64,000 nucleotides of DNA from Rhodobacterales bacterium (GCA_026400355.1 JAPLPE010000041.1:1-64000), one strand, 5' to 3'; positions 25,626-36,536 are shown, numbered from the stretch's first letter. The notes: a model not told the origin generated them from the sequence alone. A program made the numbers and translations.

Positions 25626-27764
25626 ATGACGACCGTTGACGACCTGATCGCATTGGTCCGGACCTACAATCCCCGCGCCAACGAAAAGCTGATCCGCGAC
25701 GCTTGGGCCTTTGCCGAGACAATGCATCAGGGTCAGATGCGTCAGTCGGGCGAACCCTATTTCACACATCCCGTCGCCGTGGCTCGGATTCTGGCCGAAC
25801 AGCAGATGGATGATGCGACGATCGTGACCGCGCTGCTCCACGACACGATCGAAGATACAAAAGCCAGCTATTCCGAGATCGAGGAAAGATTCGGCCACGA
25901 GATTGCCGAACTCGTGGATGGCGTGACCAAACTAACCAACCTGCAGTTGAACTCGAAAGAGACCAAGCAGGCCGAGAATTTCCGCAAGCTCTTTATGGCC
26001 ACCTCGCGCGATCTGCGCGTGACACTGGTCAAGCTTGCCGACCGTCTGCACAACATGCGCACGATCAAATCGATGCGCCCCGAAAAGCAGGCCCAGAAGG
26101 CGCGCGAAACGATGGATATCTATGCGCCGCTCGCCGGGCGCATGGGTATGCAATGGATGCGCGAAGAACTTGAGGACATGGCCTTCCGCGTCCTCAACCC
26201 CGAGGCGCGGAACTCGATCATCCGCCGATTCATCACCCTCCAGCGCGAAACGGGAGACGTGATCCAGAAGATCACCGCCGACATGCGTCTTGAACTCGAC
26301 AAGGCCGGGCTCGAGGCCGAGGTGTTCGGCCGCGCGAAAAAACCCTATTCGATCTGGCGCAAGATGCAGGAAAAGGATCAAGGATTCAGCCGCCTTTCCG
26401 ACATCTATGGTTTCCGCATCATCACGCGGAACGAGGCCGACTGCTATCGCGTCCTTGGCACGATCCATCAGCGCTGGCGTGCCGTCCCCGGTCGTTTCAA
26501 GGACTACATCAGCCAGCCCAAATCGAACGGTTACCGATCGATCCACACCACGGTCTCCGGCCGTGACGGCAAGCGGGTCGAGGTACAGATCAGGACCCGC
26601 GAAATGCATGAAGTGGCAGAAGCCGGTGTTGCCGCGCACTGGTCTTACCGCGATGGCGAACGGGTCGTGAACCGTTTCGCCGTCGATCCGGTTCGCTGGA
26701 TCGCGCAGGTGACCGAACGTTTCGACGAAGATCACGACCACGAAGAGTTTCTCGAGGCCGTCAAACTCGAGATGTACCAGGACCAGGTTTTCTGCTTCAC
26801 GCCCAAGGGTGACGTGATCAAACTGCCGCGCGGCGCGACGCCCATCGACTTTGCCTACGCTATCCACACCCGCATCGGGTCGGCTTGCGTGGGAGCCAAG
26901 GTGGATGGGCTGCGTGTTCCCCTTTGGACTCGCCTAAAGAACGGTCAGTCGATCGAAATCATCACCGCAGAGGGTCAGACGCCGCAGGCCACTTGGATCG
27001 ATATTGCCGTCACTGGCCGCGCAAAGACGGCCATCCGTCGCTCATTGCGCGAAGAGGACCGGGAGCGGTTCATCAAACTCGGCGCCGAACTCGCCCGGGT
27101 GGCGTTCGAAAACGTGGGCAAGAAGGCGACTGACAAGGCCCTGCGCACCGCCGCAAAGGCGCTAGTGATAGAAGATGTGGACGAACTGCTAGCTCGTCTG
27201 GGAAGTGCCGAACTGACTGCGCGGGAAATCGTCCGCGTTATCTATCCCGACCTAGCCCAGAAAGCCGGAGACGAAATTGACGAAGGCCGCGCCGTCGTAG
27301 GCCTTGGCCCGGATCAAAGGCACCGCCGGGCACCCTGCTGTCAGCCTGTCCCCGGAGAGCGCATCGTTGGCATTACCTTTCGCGGGCAGGGCGTGGTCGT
27401 TCACGCGATCGATTGCCCCGCGCTGGTGGATTACGAGGAGCAGCCCGAACGCTGGGTCGATCTGCGCTGGCAGGAAGGCATGCACAGGGCCGTAAACTCG
27501 GTCACGCTGGACGTGACGATCAGCAACGATGCGGGTGTACTTGGCCGCATCTGTACACTTATCGGTGAGCAGTCGGCAAATATCTCGGACCTTCAATTCA
27601 CCGATAGGAAGCCCGACTATTATAGGCTGCTAATCGACGTGGACCTGCGCGACGCCGAACATCTGCATCGCGTCATGACCGCGCTCGAGGCTGAGAGCAG
27701 TGTGTCGTCCATTTCACGTCATCGCGACCCCAAACGGTCCATAATGACGGCGTCCGGGGTCTAG
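25626..27764 (+). CDS. rsh: Bifunctional (p)ppGpp synthetase/hydrolase RelA/SpoT (RSH)
   Basis: 712 residues, full domain set. The HD hydrolase has LLHDTIEDT (about 71-79) and KLADRLHNMRT. The synthetase has KKPYSIWRKM and NGYRSIHTTV. A TGS domain follows (VFCFTPKGDVIKLPRGATPIDFAYAIHT), then a Cys-containing linker with RRAPCCQPVPGE, and a C-terminal ACT domain. Both active sites look intact, as expected for the single long RSH of alphaproteobacteria. Confidence 0.96.
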   Translation: MTTVDDLIALVRTYNPRANEKLIRDAWAFAETMHQGQMRQSGEPYFTHPVAVARILAEQQMDDATIVTALLHDTIEDTKASYSEIEERFGHEIAELVDGVTKLTNLQLNSKETKQAENFRKLFMATSRDLRVTLVKLADRLHNMRTIKSMRPEKQAQKARETMDIYAPLAGRMGMQWMREELEDMAFRVLNPEARNSIIRRFITLQRETGDVIQKITADMRLELDKAGLEAEVFGRAKKPYSIWRKMQEKDQGFSRLSDIYGFRIITRNEADCYRVLGTIHQRWRAVPGRFKDYISQPKSNGYRSIHTTVSGRDGKRVEVQIRTREMHEVAEAGVAAHWSYRDGERVVNRFAVDPVRWIAQVTERFDEDHDHEEFLEAVKLEMYQDQVFCFTPKGDVIKLPRGATPIDFAYAIHTRIGSACVGAKVDGLRVPLWTRLKNGQSIEIITAEGQTPQATWIDIAVTGRAKTAIRRSLREEDRERFIKLGAELARVAFENVGKKATDKALRTAAKALVIEDVDELLARLGSAELTAREIVRVIYPDLAQKAGDEIDEGRAVVGLGPDQRHRRAPCCQPVPGERIVGITFRGQGVVVHAIDCPALVDYEEQPERWVDLRWQEGMHRAVNSVTLDVTISNDAGVLGRICTLIGEQSANISDLQFTDRKPDYYRLLIDVDLRDAEHLHRVMTALEAESSVSSISRHRDPKRSIMTASGV

Positions 27765-27786
27765 GTCTGATTGAGGCGGGTAAGCG

Positions 27787-28443
27787 GTGGTCTTCAAGCG
27801 CAGACGGAAGCGGACAGTCTGGGACCACCTGGTTGAAGGCATCTGGCCGCGTGCCGGATGGGGACGTGCATTTGAATACATCAAGCATCGGCTGAGACGT
27901 CTTCCCGATACACCCGAAAAGATCGGACGCGGCCTTTGGACGGGGGTATTCGCCAGCTTCACCCCTTTATTCGGCTTTCACTTTGTCATCGCTTTGGTCT
28001 TGTCGAGGATCATTCGCGGGAACTACCTCGCCGCCATTATCGGGACATTCTTCGGCAACCCTCTGACGTTCTTGCCGATCAGCTTTTCCGCCCTGAACAC
28101 CGGATACTTCCTTCTGGGCGACAGGCCAGAGGCCGGAATGGTCCGAGCCATGCCTTCGATCATTTCGGGTGCGGGGCAGGATCTCTGGCACAATGTCTTG
28201 GCTATCTTCGGACCAGAACAAACTGACTGGACTCGTCTTACCGTCTTCTACGATGAGGTCTTCCTGCCCTACCTCGTCGGTGGTCTGATCCCCGGCATCA
28301 TCGCCGCCACAGTTTGCTACATGCTGTGCGTGCCACTTGTCCGCATATATCAGAACCGCCGCCGCGATGCACTTCGGGAAAAACTTGCCAACCTTCAGAA
28401 AAATCGACTGCGCCCGGCTGACGATCATTCTCCGCCAAGCTAG
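27787..28443 (+). CDS. DUF2062 membrane protein
   Basis: 218 residues from GTG 27787. Features are a basic N-terminus (MVFKRRRKRTVWDHL), then GLWTGVFASFTPLFGFHFVIALVLSRIIRGN and FFGNPLTFLPISF, the DUF2062 hallmarks, and another hydrophobic segment near residue 170. An inner-membrane location is expected; function unknown. It lies between rsh and pdxJ, a position conserved in Rhodobacterales. Confidence 0.87.
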   Translation: MVFKRRRKRTVWDHLVEGIWPRAGWGRAFEYIKHRLRRLPDTPEKIGRGLWTGVFASFTPLFGFHFVIALVLSRIIRGNYLAAIIGTFFGNPLTFLPISFSALNTGYFLLGDRPEAGMVRAMPSIISGAGQDLWHNVLAIFGPEQTDWTRLTVFYDEVFLPYLVGGLIPGIIAATVCYMLCVPLVRIYQNRRRDALREKLANLQKNRLRPADDHSPPS

Positions 28444-28476
28444 GATCACTCGCAACAAACAAGGAGCAGCCCTGCG

Positions 28477-29220
28477 ATGAGCAGACTTCGGCTAGGTGTG
28501 AATATCGATCATGTCGCAACAGTACGCAACGCACGTGGAACGGTCTTCCCCGATCCAGTCCGCGCGGCAAAGCTGGCCGAAGAGGCGGGGGCTGATGGAA
28601 TTACGGCTCACCTGCGCGAAGACCATCGCCACATCTCTGACAGCGACATCGAACGACTGGCGGAAACCCTGCGCGTTCCGCTGAACTTTGAAATGGCGGC
28701 GACAGCCGAAATGCATGCCATCGCCCTGCGGCACCGCCCGCATGCCGTCTGCATCGTTCCCGAAAAACGCGAGGAGCGGACAACAGAAGGCGGGCTGGAA
28801 GTCGCCCGCCAGGAAAACGAACTCGCACATTTCATCGCACCTCTCAGGGACGCAGGATGCCGTGTGTCTATCTTCATCGCGGCCGACCGACCTCAGGTCG
28901 AAGCCGCGCGTCGCATCGGTGCCGCCGTGGTAGAGCTTCATACGGGAGCCTATTGTGACGCCCATCACGAGGGCCATTTTGCCGCCCGCGACGCCGAGCT
29001 TTCCCGCCTGCGCGACATGGCAGCCTTTGCACATGACCTCGGACTGGAGGTGCATGCAGGCCACGGCCTCACTTATGAAACCGTGCAGCCGGTCGCCGCC
29101 TTTCCACAGGTAATGGAGCTCAACATCGGGCATTTCCTGATTGGTGAGGCGATCTTCCGGGGCCTGCCGGCTTCGATTGCAGAGATGCGGCGGCTTATGG
29201 ACGAGGCGCGGGGTGACTAA
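28477..29220 (+). CDS. pdxJ: Pyridoxine 5'-phosphate synthase PdxJ
   Basis: 247 residues, TIM barrel. It condenses 1-deoxyxylulose-5-phosphate with aminoacetone phosphate to give PNP. Typical segments: [33 protein letters not shown]-type (here [11 protein letters not shown]), [27 protein letters not shown] and [23 protein letters not shown] precedes the ATG. Part of the rsh-to-recO run. Confidence 0.96.
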   Translation: MSRLRLGVNIDHVATVRNARGTVFPDPVRAAKLAEEAGADGITAHLREDHRHISDSDIERLAETLRVPLNFEMAATAEMHAIALRHRPHAVCIVPEKREERTTEGGLEVARQENELAHFIAPLRDAGCRVSIFIAADRPQVEAARRIGAAVVELHTGAYCDAHHEGHFAARDAELSRLRDMAAFAHDLGLEVHAGHGLTYETVQPVAAFPQVMELNIGHFLIGEAIFRGLPASIAEMRRLMDEARGD

Positions 29221-29284
29221 CGCTGTCGATTTATGGACGGAGTATTGAAGACTGGAAGCAGAGATCGCACCTCCAGATATTGGC

Positions 29285-29650
29285 ATGCCGGGAACAGCAA
29301 CTGCCACACAGATCGAATCGTTCGAAAGACTGTTAGGGCAAGAGCTTGGATTTCATCCGAGTAGTGACCAAGCGCATCTCGCTTTGGCAGCGTGGGACTA
29401 CGCGAAGGCAGCCACAAAGGCGGCAAGCAAGGTAGGACATCGACCGACAGAATACCATAGGGTGTGCATGATAGCCAAAATACTCAACGAACAAAACATA
29501 AGGTCGTTTGTGTCGGGCTGGGCAGAGGATCGGTATAGAAGGGGGACTGACAACAGCGAGCCCCGAATAACAAGAACGAGTTCTTTCGTCGAATTGTGGG
29601 AGCGGCTGGCGATTACTGGAAAGAACAGAGAGGCGCGGCAGACCCGATGA
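29285..29650 (+). CDS. Hypothetical protein inserted between pdxJ and acpS
   Basis: 121 residues, start [24 protein letters not shown] do not recognise it. It is hydrophilic and lacks a signal peptide or membrane segment. Base composition is visibly poorer in GC and codon use is different from its neighbours (for example GGA, CGA, ATA, AAA codons). In related genomes pdxJ and acpS are usually directly adjacent, so this gene may have been acquired here. The stop overlaps acpS by 4 bp, which keeps the operon joined. It is open and intact, but evidence for expression is only positional. Confidence 0.5.
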   Translation: MPGTATATQIESFERLLGQELGFHPSSDQAHLALAAWDYAKAATKAASKVGHRPTEYHRVCMIAKILNEQNIRSFVSGWAEDRYRRGTDNSEPRITRTSSFVELWERLAITGKNREARQTR

Positions 29651-30075
29651 TCCTCGGAATCGGCACCGACCTCTGCAACATCGAGAGGATCGAGGGAACG
29701 CTTGAACGTTTCGGAGACCGCTTCCGCGACCGGGTCTTTACCGAGAGGGAGCAGCACAGGGCCGAAAGCCGTCCGCGTGCTGTTGCGGCGACCTATGCAA
29801 AGAGGTGGGCCGCCAAGGAGGCTTGCTCCAAGGCCCTTGGGACTGGCTTGAGAATGGGTATCGCCTGGAAAGACATGGCTGTCTCCAACCTGCATTCGGG
29901 CCAGCCGGTCATGCATGTCACGGGCTGGGCCAAGGAACGCCTCCAATCCATGACGCCCCCGGGTCACGAAGTGATCATTCATGTCACCCTCACCGACGAT
30001 CACCCTTGGGCCAGTGCCTTTGTCGTGATCGAGGCGCGGCCACTTGCCGCCGCCCTCCGCAGTACCCTCGCTTGA
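29647..30075 (+). CDS. acpS: Holo-acyl-carrier-protein synthase
   Basis: 142 residues. It transfers phosphopantetheine from CoA to ACP. Seen: [23 protein letters not shown] (metal-binding Asp) and [19 protein letters not shown] (catalytic Glu/Lys region). ATG 29647 overlaps the preceding stop. Followed by lepB after about 55 bases. Confidence 0.95.
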   Translation: MILGIGTDLCNIERIEGTLERFGDRFRDRVFTEREQHRAESRPRAVAATYAKRWAAKEACSKALGTGLRMGIAWKDMAVSNLHSGQPVMHVTGWAKERLQSMTPPGHEVIIHVTLTDDHPWASAFVVIEARPLAAALRSTLA

Positions 30076-30129
30076 CTTGCGCCGCCGCGCCGATCATGTA
30101 GCGGCGCTGTGGGACAGGAAAGAAATCGC

Positions 30130-30975
30130 ATGACTGGCAAGGCTGAAAAGACAGGTTGGGCCGCGAGCATCATCGAGACGGTCAAGACGATCGTCTATGC
30201 GCTTCTGATCGCCGGCATCTTCCGGACGCTCTTCTTTCAACCCTTCTGGATTCCGTCCGGATCAATGAAGGACACGCTATTGATCGGCGACTTCCTTTTT
30301 GTCAACAAGATGGCCTACGGCTATTCCTACGCCTCCTGCCCGTCGATCCGCATTGCGTCTTTGGGTATCGACATTGGCGCAGATGATTTCTGCGGTGTAT
30401 TCAAAGGCAACAACACGCGGCTTTTCGGATCCGAGCCCGAGCGTGGCGATGTCATTGTGTTCCGCCATCCGGTGACGGGCGTTGATTTCATCAAGCGCCT
30501 GATCGGCTTGCCCGGCGACCGGGTTCAGGTCAAGGACGGGCTTCTCTATATCAACGATGAACCCGTGAACGTCGAAGACGCCGGCTTCTTTACGGAAACG
30601 TTTGAACCGCAGGGCCCGCAGGGCCAGATGCCGCGCTGTGCCAACGGTACAGTCGGTCTTGGCGCCGATTGCGTATCCGAACGGTACCGTGAAACCCTTC
30701 CCAACGGTGTGACGCATGACGTCCTCAACATCGGGGAACAGGCTTCGGACAATACCGGCGTGTTTACGGTCCCCGAAGGCCACTACTTCATGATGGGCGA
30801 CAACCGCGACAACTCGATGGACAGCCGTTTCCGGCAAAGCGTCGGTGGCGTAGGGTTTGTGCCCTTCGAGGATATCGTCGGTCGTGCCGACCGGATCATG
30901 TTCTCTTCGGCCGGCCGCTCCATGCTCGCCTTCTGGACATGGCGGTCGGATCGCTTCTTCAAGGCGATCGAGTGA
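30130..30975 (+). CDS. lepB: Signal peptidase I
   Basis: 281 residues. One N-terminal membrane helix (about 17-35) is followed by [19 protein letters not shown], holding the catalytic Ser, and [16 protein letters not shown], holding the general-base Lys. [12 protein letters not shown] forms the last conserved box. A segment [26 protein letters not shown] with two cysteines separates the boxes, as in other alphaproteobacterial enzymes. AGGAAAG precedes ATG 30130. It cleaves signal peptides at the inner membrane. Confidence 0.96.
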   Translation: MTGKAEKTGWAASIIETVKTIVYALLIAGIFRTLFFQPFWIPSGSMKDTLLIGDFLFVNKMAYGYSYASCPSIRIASLGIDIGADDFCGVFKGNNTRLFGSEPERGDVIVFRHPVTGVDFIKRLIGLPGDRVQVKDGLLYINDEPVNVEDAGFFTETFEPQGPQGQMPRCANGTVGLGADCVSERYRETLPNGVTHDVLNIGEQASDNTGVFTVPEGHYFMMGDNRDNSMDSRFRQSVGGVGFVPFEDIVGRADRIMFSSAGRSMLAFWTWRSDRFFKAIE

Positions 30976-31652
30976 GGTTGTCGGCGGATCTTCAGGCCTT
31001 TGCCGCAAGGCTGGGTCACGGGTTCGCCAGACCGGAACTTCTTGTCCGCGCACTCACACACGGATCTATCTCTGGTCCCAACCGCGACGACAACCAGCGG
31101 CTCGAATTTCTGGGCGACCGGGTGCTGGGCCTTGTGATGGCCGAGGCGCTCCTCAAGGCCGATCCTGGCGCGACCGAAGGGCAGATCGCACCCCGCTACA
31201 ACACGCTCGTCCGTCGTGAGACCTGTGCTGAGGTGGCCCGTGAGAGTGGTCTCGGTGCAGTCCTGAAACTTGGTCGGTCCGAGATGAAATCGGGTGGCCG
31301 CCGGAAGGAGGCGCTGCTGGCCGACGCGATGGAGGCCTTGATCGCTGCCGTCTATCTTGATGGTGGCTTTGACGCTGCCCGGGCCATGGTCCTGCGCCTC
31401 TGGGGACCGCGTATCGGAGCAGTCGAAACCGACGCGCGCGATGCAAAGACCGTCCTGCAGGAATGGGTCCAAGCCCGCGGAGAGGCGCCGCCCACCTATT
31501 CCGAGGTTGGACGCGAAGGACCAGACCACCAGCCCGTCTTTAGCATTGCCGTGACCCTTGAATCGGGCGAGACCGAGCAGGCTGCCGCCGGATCAAAACG
31601 GCAGGCCGAACAGATGGCGGCTGCAGCTTTGCTGAAGAGGATGGGCGCATGA
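30972..31652 (+). CDS. rnc: Ribonuclease III
   Basis: 226 residues from GTG 30972, which overlaps the lepB stop (GTGA). The catalytic signature [18 protein letters not shown] is at about residues 40-57, and [18 protein letters not shown] is the second acidic patch. A C-terminal double-stranded-RNA-binding domain ends in [16 protein letters not shown]. It processes rRNA and structured mRNA. The ATGA overlap with era is the classic rnc-era coupling. Confidence 0.96.
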   Translation: MRLSADLQAFAARLGHGFARPELLVRALTHGSISGPNRDDNQRLEFLGDRVLGLVMAEALLKADPGATEGQIAPRYNTLVRRETCAEVARESGLGAVLKLGRSEMKSGGRRKEALLADAMEALIAAVYLDGGFDAARAMVLRLWGPRIGAVETDARDAKTVLQEWVQARGEAPPTYSEVGREGPDHQPVFSIAVTLESGETEQAAAGSKRQAEQMAAAALLKRMGA

Positions 31653-32584
31653 ACGACGATACTCTAGGCGTCAAGGTCGAAACTCGCGCCGGCTTCGTCG
31701 CGCTGATCGGTGAGCCGAATGCTGGCAAGTCCACACTCCTCAACCGCATGGTCGGCGCAAAAGTTTCGATCGTGACGCACAAGGTCCAGACAACACGGGC
31801 GCGCATCCGAGGTGTCGCGATGGCCGGCTCGGCGCAGATCATCTTTGTTGATACGCCGGGTCTTTTCCGCCCGCGACGTCGGCTTGACCGTGCGATGGTG
31901 GCGGCCGCATGGAGTGGGGCTGCCGACGCTGATGTGGTGGTTCTGCTGATCGAAGCCCAGCGGGGCATCACCGAGGGTGTCAAGTCGATCCTCGGGACTC
32001 TGACCGACCGGGTCCATGGGTTGCCCGTTGCACTCGCCATCAACAAGATTGACAGGGTGAAGGCTGAGACGCTCCTGGCACTCGCTGAAGAAATGAATGC
32101 CGCCTTCAAGTTCGAAAAGACCTTCATGATCTCGGCCGAAAAGGGCTATGGCTGTGACGACCTCAAGGACTGGCTGGCGTCCAAGTTGCCGTTCAGCCCC
32201 TTCCTCTACCCCGAGGATCAGATCGCTGACCTCCCGATGCGCCAGATCGCGGCCGAGATCACGCGGGAAAAGCTGACGCTGCGGCTCCATCAGGAACTGC
32301 CCTACGAACTGACCGTCGAAACCGAAAACTGGGAAGAACGTCCGGATGGTTCAGCCCGGATCGACCAAATCGTCTATGTCGCCCGCGATGGTCACAAGGG
32401 CATCGTTCTGGGACGTGGCGGCGAAACGGCCAAAGCGATCGGTCAGGCTGCCCGCGCCGAACTCGAAGAGTTTATGGTCAGGCGTGTCCACCTGTTCCTG
32501 ACCGTCAAAGTCCGCCCGAACTGGCTCGAAGAGGCCGAGCGTTATTCGGAGATGGGGCTTGATTTCAAGGACGGAAATTCTTGA
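31649..32584 (+). CDS. era: GTPase Era
   Basis: 311 residues. G1 is [10 protein letters not shown]3 VDTPG and G4 NKID. The Era-specific [10 protein letters not shown] effector region and a C-terminal KH domain ([21 protein letters not shown]) are present. It is needed for 30S subunit assembly by binding near the 3' end of 16S rRNA. Coupled to rnc upstream and to the DUF1491 gene downstream. Confidence 0.97.
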   Translation: MNDDTLGVKVETRAGFVALIGEPNAGKSTLLNRMVGAKVSIVTHKVQTTRARIRGVAMAGSAQIIFVDTPGLFRPRRRLDRAMVAAAWSGAADADVVVLLIEAQRGITEGVKSILGTLTDRVHGLPVALAINKIDRVKAETLLALAEEMNAAFKFEKTFMISAEKGYGCDDLKDWLASKLPFSPFLYPEDQIADLPMRQIAAEITREKLTLRLHQELPYELTVETENWEERPDGSARIDQIVYVARDGHKGIVLGRGGETAKAIGQAARAELEEFMVRRVHLFLTVKVRPNWLEEAERYSEMGLDFKDGNS

Positions 32585-32910
32585 TCCGTCTGACCTCTGA
32601 CCTCTGGGTCGCGGCCTATCGGGCACGCCTGCGGGTCGAGGGCATCCCGGCCTTTGTCGTGAAGCGGGGGGATGCGACTGCGGGTGCGGTGCTCATCAAA
32701 CTCAACACACTGGACGGACGGGCAGTCTGCTTTCAGCGGTCCTTTGACCTGATGTCGTGTGAACGGAAATGGGTTGTTCTGACCGAAGGCGCCGAACGCG
32801 ACGTCGATCAGTCCGTTGCAAAGCAGCGGGTGTTCGACCCTGACCTCTGGGTGCTCGAAGTCGAGGACCGGGAAGGACGTCATCTTCTGGATCAGCCCGG
32901 TCTGGAATGA
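32581..32910 (+). CDS. DUF1491 family protein
   Basis: 109 residues from a TTG start that overlaps the era stop (TTGA). Seen: [34 protein letters not shown] and [25 protein letters not shown], both typical of DUF1491, a small alphaproteobacterial family of unknown function found between era and recO. No membrane segments. Confidence 0.85.
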   Translation: MIRLTSDLWVAAYRARLRVEGIPAFVVKRGDATAGAVLIKLNTLDGRAVCFQRSFDLMSCERKWVVLTEGAERDVDQSVAKQRVFDPDLWVLEVEDREGRHLLDQPGLE

Positions 32911-32974
32911 TGGATCAAGGTGCGGTCAATGGCTTCCCGTTGGCAGGACCGAACCTATCAGGAGCGCTGCTGCG

Positions 32975-33703
32975 ATGATCGAATGGCGGGATGAAGGCGC
33001 TCTCCTTGCTGTCCGGCCACATGGCGAGACCTCGGTCATTGTCGAGGCATTCACTCTCCAGCACGGCCGTCATTCCGGCGTTGTGCGCGGAGGCATCGGC
33101 CGAAAACTTTCACCTTTCCTGCAACCTGGCGGGCAGGTCGAGCTTGTCTGGAAGGCGCGGCTTGAAGACCACCTTGGGGCTTTCGCCGTTGAACCCATCC
33201 GCAGCCGTACTGCCGTGGTCCTTTCCAACAAGCTTGCTCTTGCCGGATTGAATGCCGTCGCTTCCCTGCTGTCACAGGTTCTGCCGGAACGTGAGGCGCA
33301 CCCGCCACTCTATGACCGGACGATCACCCTGCTCGACCTTCTGGGCGAGGGCGAAGTCTGGCCTTTGGCCTATCTGCAATGGGAACTTGCTCTGCTCGAA
33401 GAATTGGGCTTTGCCCTCGACCTCACACAGTGCGCCGTGACGGGGACGACCGAAGATCTGGCCTATATCTCCCCAAAGACTGGCCGCGCTGTCAGTCGGG
33501 CTGCAGCCGGTGTGTGGGCAGAACGGCTCCTGCCGCTCGCGCCTGTGCTGATCGGTGAGGGCGATGCCGGCGGACCAGAGATCGCAACAGCGCTTGCCGT
33601 CACCGGCTATTTCATCGAACACCGACTGATCAAAAGTCTGGGAGACCGTACTATGCCCGCCGCCCGCGCGCGGCTTCTTGCTGTCCTTGAACGTCAATCC
33701 TGA
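32975..33703 (+). CDS. recO: DNA repair protein RecO
   Basis: 242 residues. An N-terminal OB fold ([27 protein letters not shown]) is followed by a helical domain with [19 protein letters not shown]. RecO loads RecA on gapped DNA with RecR. The Cys residues of the zinc-binding form are mostly absent, as often in alphaproteobacteria. AGGAGCG precedes ATG 32975. Its last bases overlap the end of the convergent lipoprotein gene by 10 bp. Confidence 0.93.
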   Translation: MIEWRDEGALLAVRPHGETSVIVEAFTLQHGRHSGVVRGGIGRKLSPFLQPGGQVELVWKARLEDHLGAFAVEPIRSRTAVVLSNKLALAGLNAVASLLSQVLPEREAHPPLYDRTITLLDLLGEGEVWPLAYLQWELALLEELGFALDLTQCAVTGTTEDLAYISPKTGRAVSRAAAGVWAERLLPLAPVLIGEGDAGGPEIATALAVTGYFIEHRLIKSLGDRTMPAARARLLAVLERQS

Positions 33704-34068
33704 CTCTTGAAGACCATGATCCGGCCCTCGGGACTGCGTAGCGTGAGCGTGTCCCCCTCAATCTCAGCCGACGTCATTTCTCCCAGCGCTTCGAAAAAGA
33801 CCGCTTCCGCCGCAAGCGCCTCGCAGGCCATTTCGGTCGAGGTGATCCCGGCTGGTGCAAAGGCTGGCAGAGTGGCGGTCAGCCGCGCGCCATAGCGATT
33901 GCAGGGCGCCTGGCCTTCTATTTGTTCCGGTGCAACAAACCGGATCGTGGCACGGGGTGCAAACGGGCCATCATCCAGATAGGCAAGCGAAAAGACCCGG
34001 GAATCCAAAGCTGAAGCTGCAGGAGCACAGGCCGACAGGAGCATCAGGACGGGAAACATGAACCGCAT
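33694..34068 (-). CDS. META-domain (HslJ-like) lipoprotein
   Basis: 124 residues. The N-terminus [17 protein letters not shown] is a lipoprotein signal with the lipobox LSAC (Cys about residue 14). The rest resembles a META domain: the [15 protein letters not shown] segment and the closing [22 protein letters not shown] lipoproteins are linked to stress such as heat or novobiocin in E. coli HslJ; the function here is unknown. A start 5 codons earlier is possible. Confidence 0.82.
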   Translation of the reverse strand: MRFMFPVLMLLSACAPAASALDSRVFSLAYLDDGPFAPRATIRFVAPEQIEGQAPCNRYGARLTATLPAFAPAGITSTEMACEALAAEAVFFEALGEMTSAEIEGDTLTLRSPEGRIMVFKSQD

Positions 34069-34110
34069 GCCGTCAGACTGCACGGTGCCAGCCCACCTTG
34101 CAAGCGATGA

Positions 34111-35136
34111 TCAGACCAGCTTGTTGTCGATCAAGAATTGTGCGGTTTCCTTCAGGCTTTGCGGCGCCTGGCGAAAGCTCATGCCCAAGATGCGCCGTGC
34201 TTTGTCGGCATTGACTTCGTCGCGGCGACCAAGGATCGGGATGATCGTGCCGATGGCCTTGTCGAAAAGGCCAAGAAGCCGGATGACAAAGTCCGGTGCC
34301 TGCCGTGTCACGATTCTGCGGTCGGGAAACGCGGACTTCAGTTCATTCGCGATGTCAACAAACCACATGAACCGCTCGGACCCGATGAACCGTTGTCCGA
34401 TGGTGCCCTCTTGGGTCAGGGCACGCAGATGCATTTCGGCGATGTCGCGGACATCCACGCAGGTGAACCCGACGTGTGGCAGCATCGGGTCCTTTGCCCT
34501 GAGGACCCGCTCCACGACCGAAACCGATGTCCCGAAATGGCGATCAAGCGGGGGCCCGATGACCAGGACCGGGTTGATTGTGGTCAGCTGCATATCTGGC
34601 GCTTCGGACTTCACATACGCCCATGCCGCTTCTTCAGCCAACGTCTTGGACTTTGTATAGGGTGTGACGCCGGGGTAGTTCACGTCGGTCCAGCACGTCT
34701 CGTCATAAGCCTCCTTGCCGGCAGGAAGGTCACCGCCCATCACGGCAGCTGAGGATGAGGTCACGACGACCCTGCGCACGCCTGCAGCCTTGGCGGCCCG
34801 CAGGGCCCGCAGTGTGCCTTCCAAGGCAGGTCTGATCAGATCATCCTCGTCCTTGGGCTGAGCGATCGGAAAAGGTGACGCCGTATGCATGAGAATGTCC
34901 ACCCCCTTGAGCGCAGCATCCCAACCTTCACTTTGCTCAAGGTCCAGAACCACAAAGTCGAGTTGCGCCAGAAGCGATGGCTCATTCAAATGCGGCCGCA
35001 CCGCATTGCTCACCTCCACGGCCCGGGTAACATCTCGGAGCGTCCCGCGAACGGTATATCCCGCGTTCAGCAATTTCACGACGATGTGCTTGGCGATATA
35101 GCCGCTCGACCCCGTCACGAGTACTGTCTGTCGCAT
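34111..35136 (-). CDS. NAD(P)-dependent epimerase/reductase (extended SDR, dihydroflavonol-reductase-like)
   Basis: 341 residues. N-terminal Rossmann motif VTGSSGYIAKH, VTSSSAAV, and the active-site pair YTKSK (Tyr and Lys about 175-179). The INPVLVIGPPLD segment is typical of the DFR/anthocyanidin reductase-like branch that reduces aldehydes or ketones. A strong AGGAGG lies before the start. Divergent from the MFS transporter gene; a shared role is possible but unproven. Confidence 0.87.
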   Translation of the reverse strand: MRQTVLVTGSSGYIAKHIVVKLLNAGYTVRGTLRDVTRAVEVSNAVRPHLNEPSLLAQLDFVVLDLEQSEGWDAALKGVDILMHTASPFPIAQPKDEDDLIRPALEGTLRALRAAKAAGVRRVVVTSSSAAVMGGDLPAGKEAYDETCWTDVNYPGVTPYTKSKTLAEEAAWAYVKSEAPDMQLTTINPVLVIGPPLDRHFGTSVSVVERVLRAKDPMLPHVGFTCVDVRDIAEMHLRALTQEGTIGQRFIGSERFMWFVDIANELKSAFPDRRIVTRQAPDFVIRLLGLFDKAIGTIIPILGRRDEVNADKARRILGMSFRQAPQSLKETAQFLIDNKLV

Positions 35137-35300
35137 GGGTTCCTCCTGAGAGCTGAACTATTGAGTTTATATTGGAGCAATGCCTTAACTCTTCAAGGCC
35201 GCTGATGCTGGCGAGAAGTCTGCTCGGGATGTCGCGGGCGGAGAAGACTAGCAGTACTCCCTCTCGCAAGGTCACGCACCGGATCACGACGAAAGCCCCA

Positions 35301-36536
35301 ATGTTCACGCCCCGCACGCCGCTCTACCTGTCCCATGCGCCCACTCCGCGCGTGGAACATTTCGCGCTGATCGCAGCGCTTGAGGCAGGTGTCAGGGGCA
35401 TACTTCTGTCCGTGATGCCGCTGGTGGTCTATCGCGCCTATGGCGATGAATCGGTGGTATCGGCCATCTATTTGGCTGTCGGAATCGCGTCCTTGTGCTA
35501 TGGCCTGATGGTACCTTGGGTCACACGATACATTCCCAGGCGCTGGACCTTTACGATGGCGGGGATGTTCTACCTGATCGGAGTGTCCTTTGCGCTGAGC
35601 GGGCATCCCGAATTCATAGCGGCGGCGCTGTTCTGCAATGCACTCGGTACAGTGACTTTTACGGTTTGCCTTTCGGCGTATGTGCTTGACTACATTTCCC
35701 GGCAGGATTTGGGCCGTAATGAATCCACGCGGATGCTGTTCTCCGCCGGAAGCTGGACCGCAGGCCCGGTGGCAGGCGTGTTCCTCCTGAACTGGTGGCC
35801 CCCCGCGCCATTCATCGTTGCGGCTTTCTTTGCGATTGCTCTGGTCGCTGTGTTCTGGTGGCTGCGGATGGGCAATGGCAAGCAGATCACCAAGGCGGCA
35901 GGCCCGGCCCCTAGTCCCTTGGCCTATCTGGACCGTTTTCGTCAGCAACCCCGCCTGATCGCTGGATGGTCCTTTGCAGTGATCCGGTCCTGCGGCTGGT
36001 GGGTCTATATCGTTTTCCTGCCGATCTACTGCATTCAGAACGGTCTCGGCGACGAGGTTGGCGGCATCGCGATGTCGACATCCAACGGTCTTCTGTTCCT
36101 GACGCCGTTCATGCTGCGTGTCGTCCGTCGGCTCTCGGTCCGGACGGCGGTCCGGGCGAGTTTTGCGCTCGGTGCAGCGTTCTTTATCGTTGGATGGCTC
36201 ACATCCTCCATCCCGCCATTGACCGTGGCAGCCTTGATGGCTGCTTCAGTACTCCTCGTCATGCTCGATGTCTGCGGAAGCCTGCCTTTCTTGATGGCTG
36301 TCAAGCCATCTGAACGGACCGAAATGGCTGCTGTCTATTCCAGCTTCCGGGACGTTTCCGGTATCATGACGCCTGCTGTTGCGGGCGTCGTGCTCTTGTT
36401 CTCGCCAGTTGCTGGGGTTTTCGCTGCAGTTGGTGTGGCGATGTTCGGGGCATACCTGATCGCGGGCTCGCTTCACCCCCGCCTTGGTGAACCGCGCCTT
36501 GCTCGGGATGACGACCGCGTGGCCGTCGCGGAATAG
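35301..36536 (+). CDS. Major facilitator superfamily transporter
   Basis: 411 residues with about 12 hydrophobic segments. The start MFTPRTPLYLSHAPTPRVEHFALI at 35301 was chosen because upstream codons are polar and not transporter-like; no strong ribosome binding site is seen. VPWVTRYIPRRWTF lies in the loop after helix 2, as expected for MFS. Substrate unknown. The gene ends exactly where the remnant of an acyl-CoA dehydrogenase on the other strand begins, so the 3' end marks a deletion junction. Confidence 0.85.
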   Translation: MFTPRTPLYLSHAPTPRVEHFALIAALEAGVRGILLSVMPLVVYRAYGDESVVSAIYLAVGIASLCYGLMVPWVTRYIPRRWTFTMAGMFYLIGVSFALSGHPEFIAAALFCNALGTVTFTVCLSAYVLDYISRQDLGRNESTRMLFSAGSWTAGPVAGVFLLNWWPPAPFIVAAFFAIALVAVFWWLRMGNGKQITKAAGPAPSPLAYLDRFRQQPRLIAGWSFAVIRSCGWWVYIVFLPIYCIQNGLGDEVGGIAMSTSNGLLFLTPFMLRVVRRLSVRTAVRASFALGAAFFIVGWLTSSIPPLTVAALMAASVLLVMLDVCGSLPFLMAVKPSERTEMAAVYSSFRDVSGIMTPAVAGVVLLFSPVAGVFAAVGVAMFGAYLIAGSLHPRLGEPRLARDDDRVAVAE

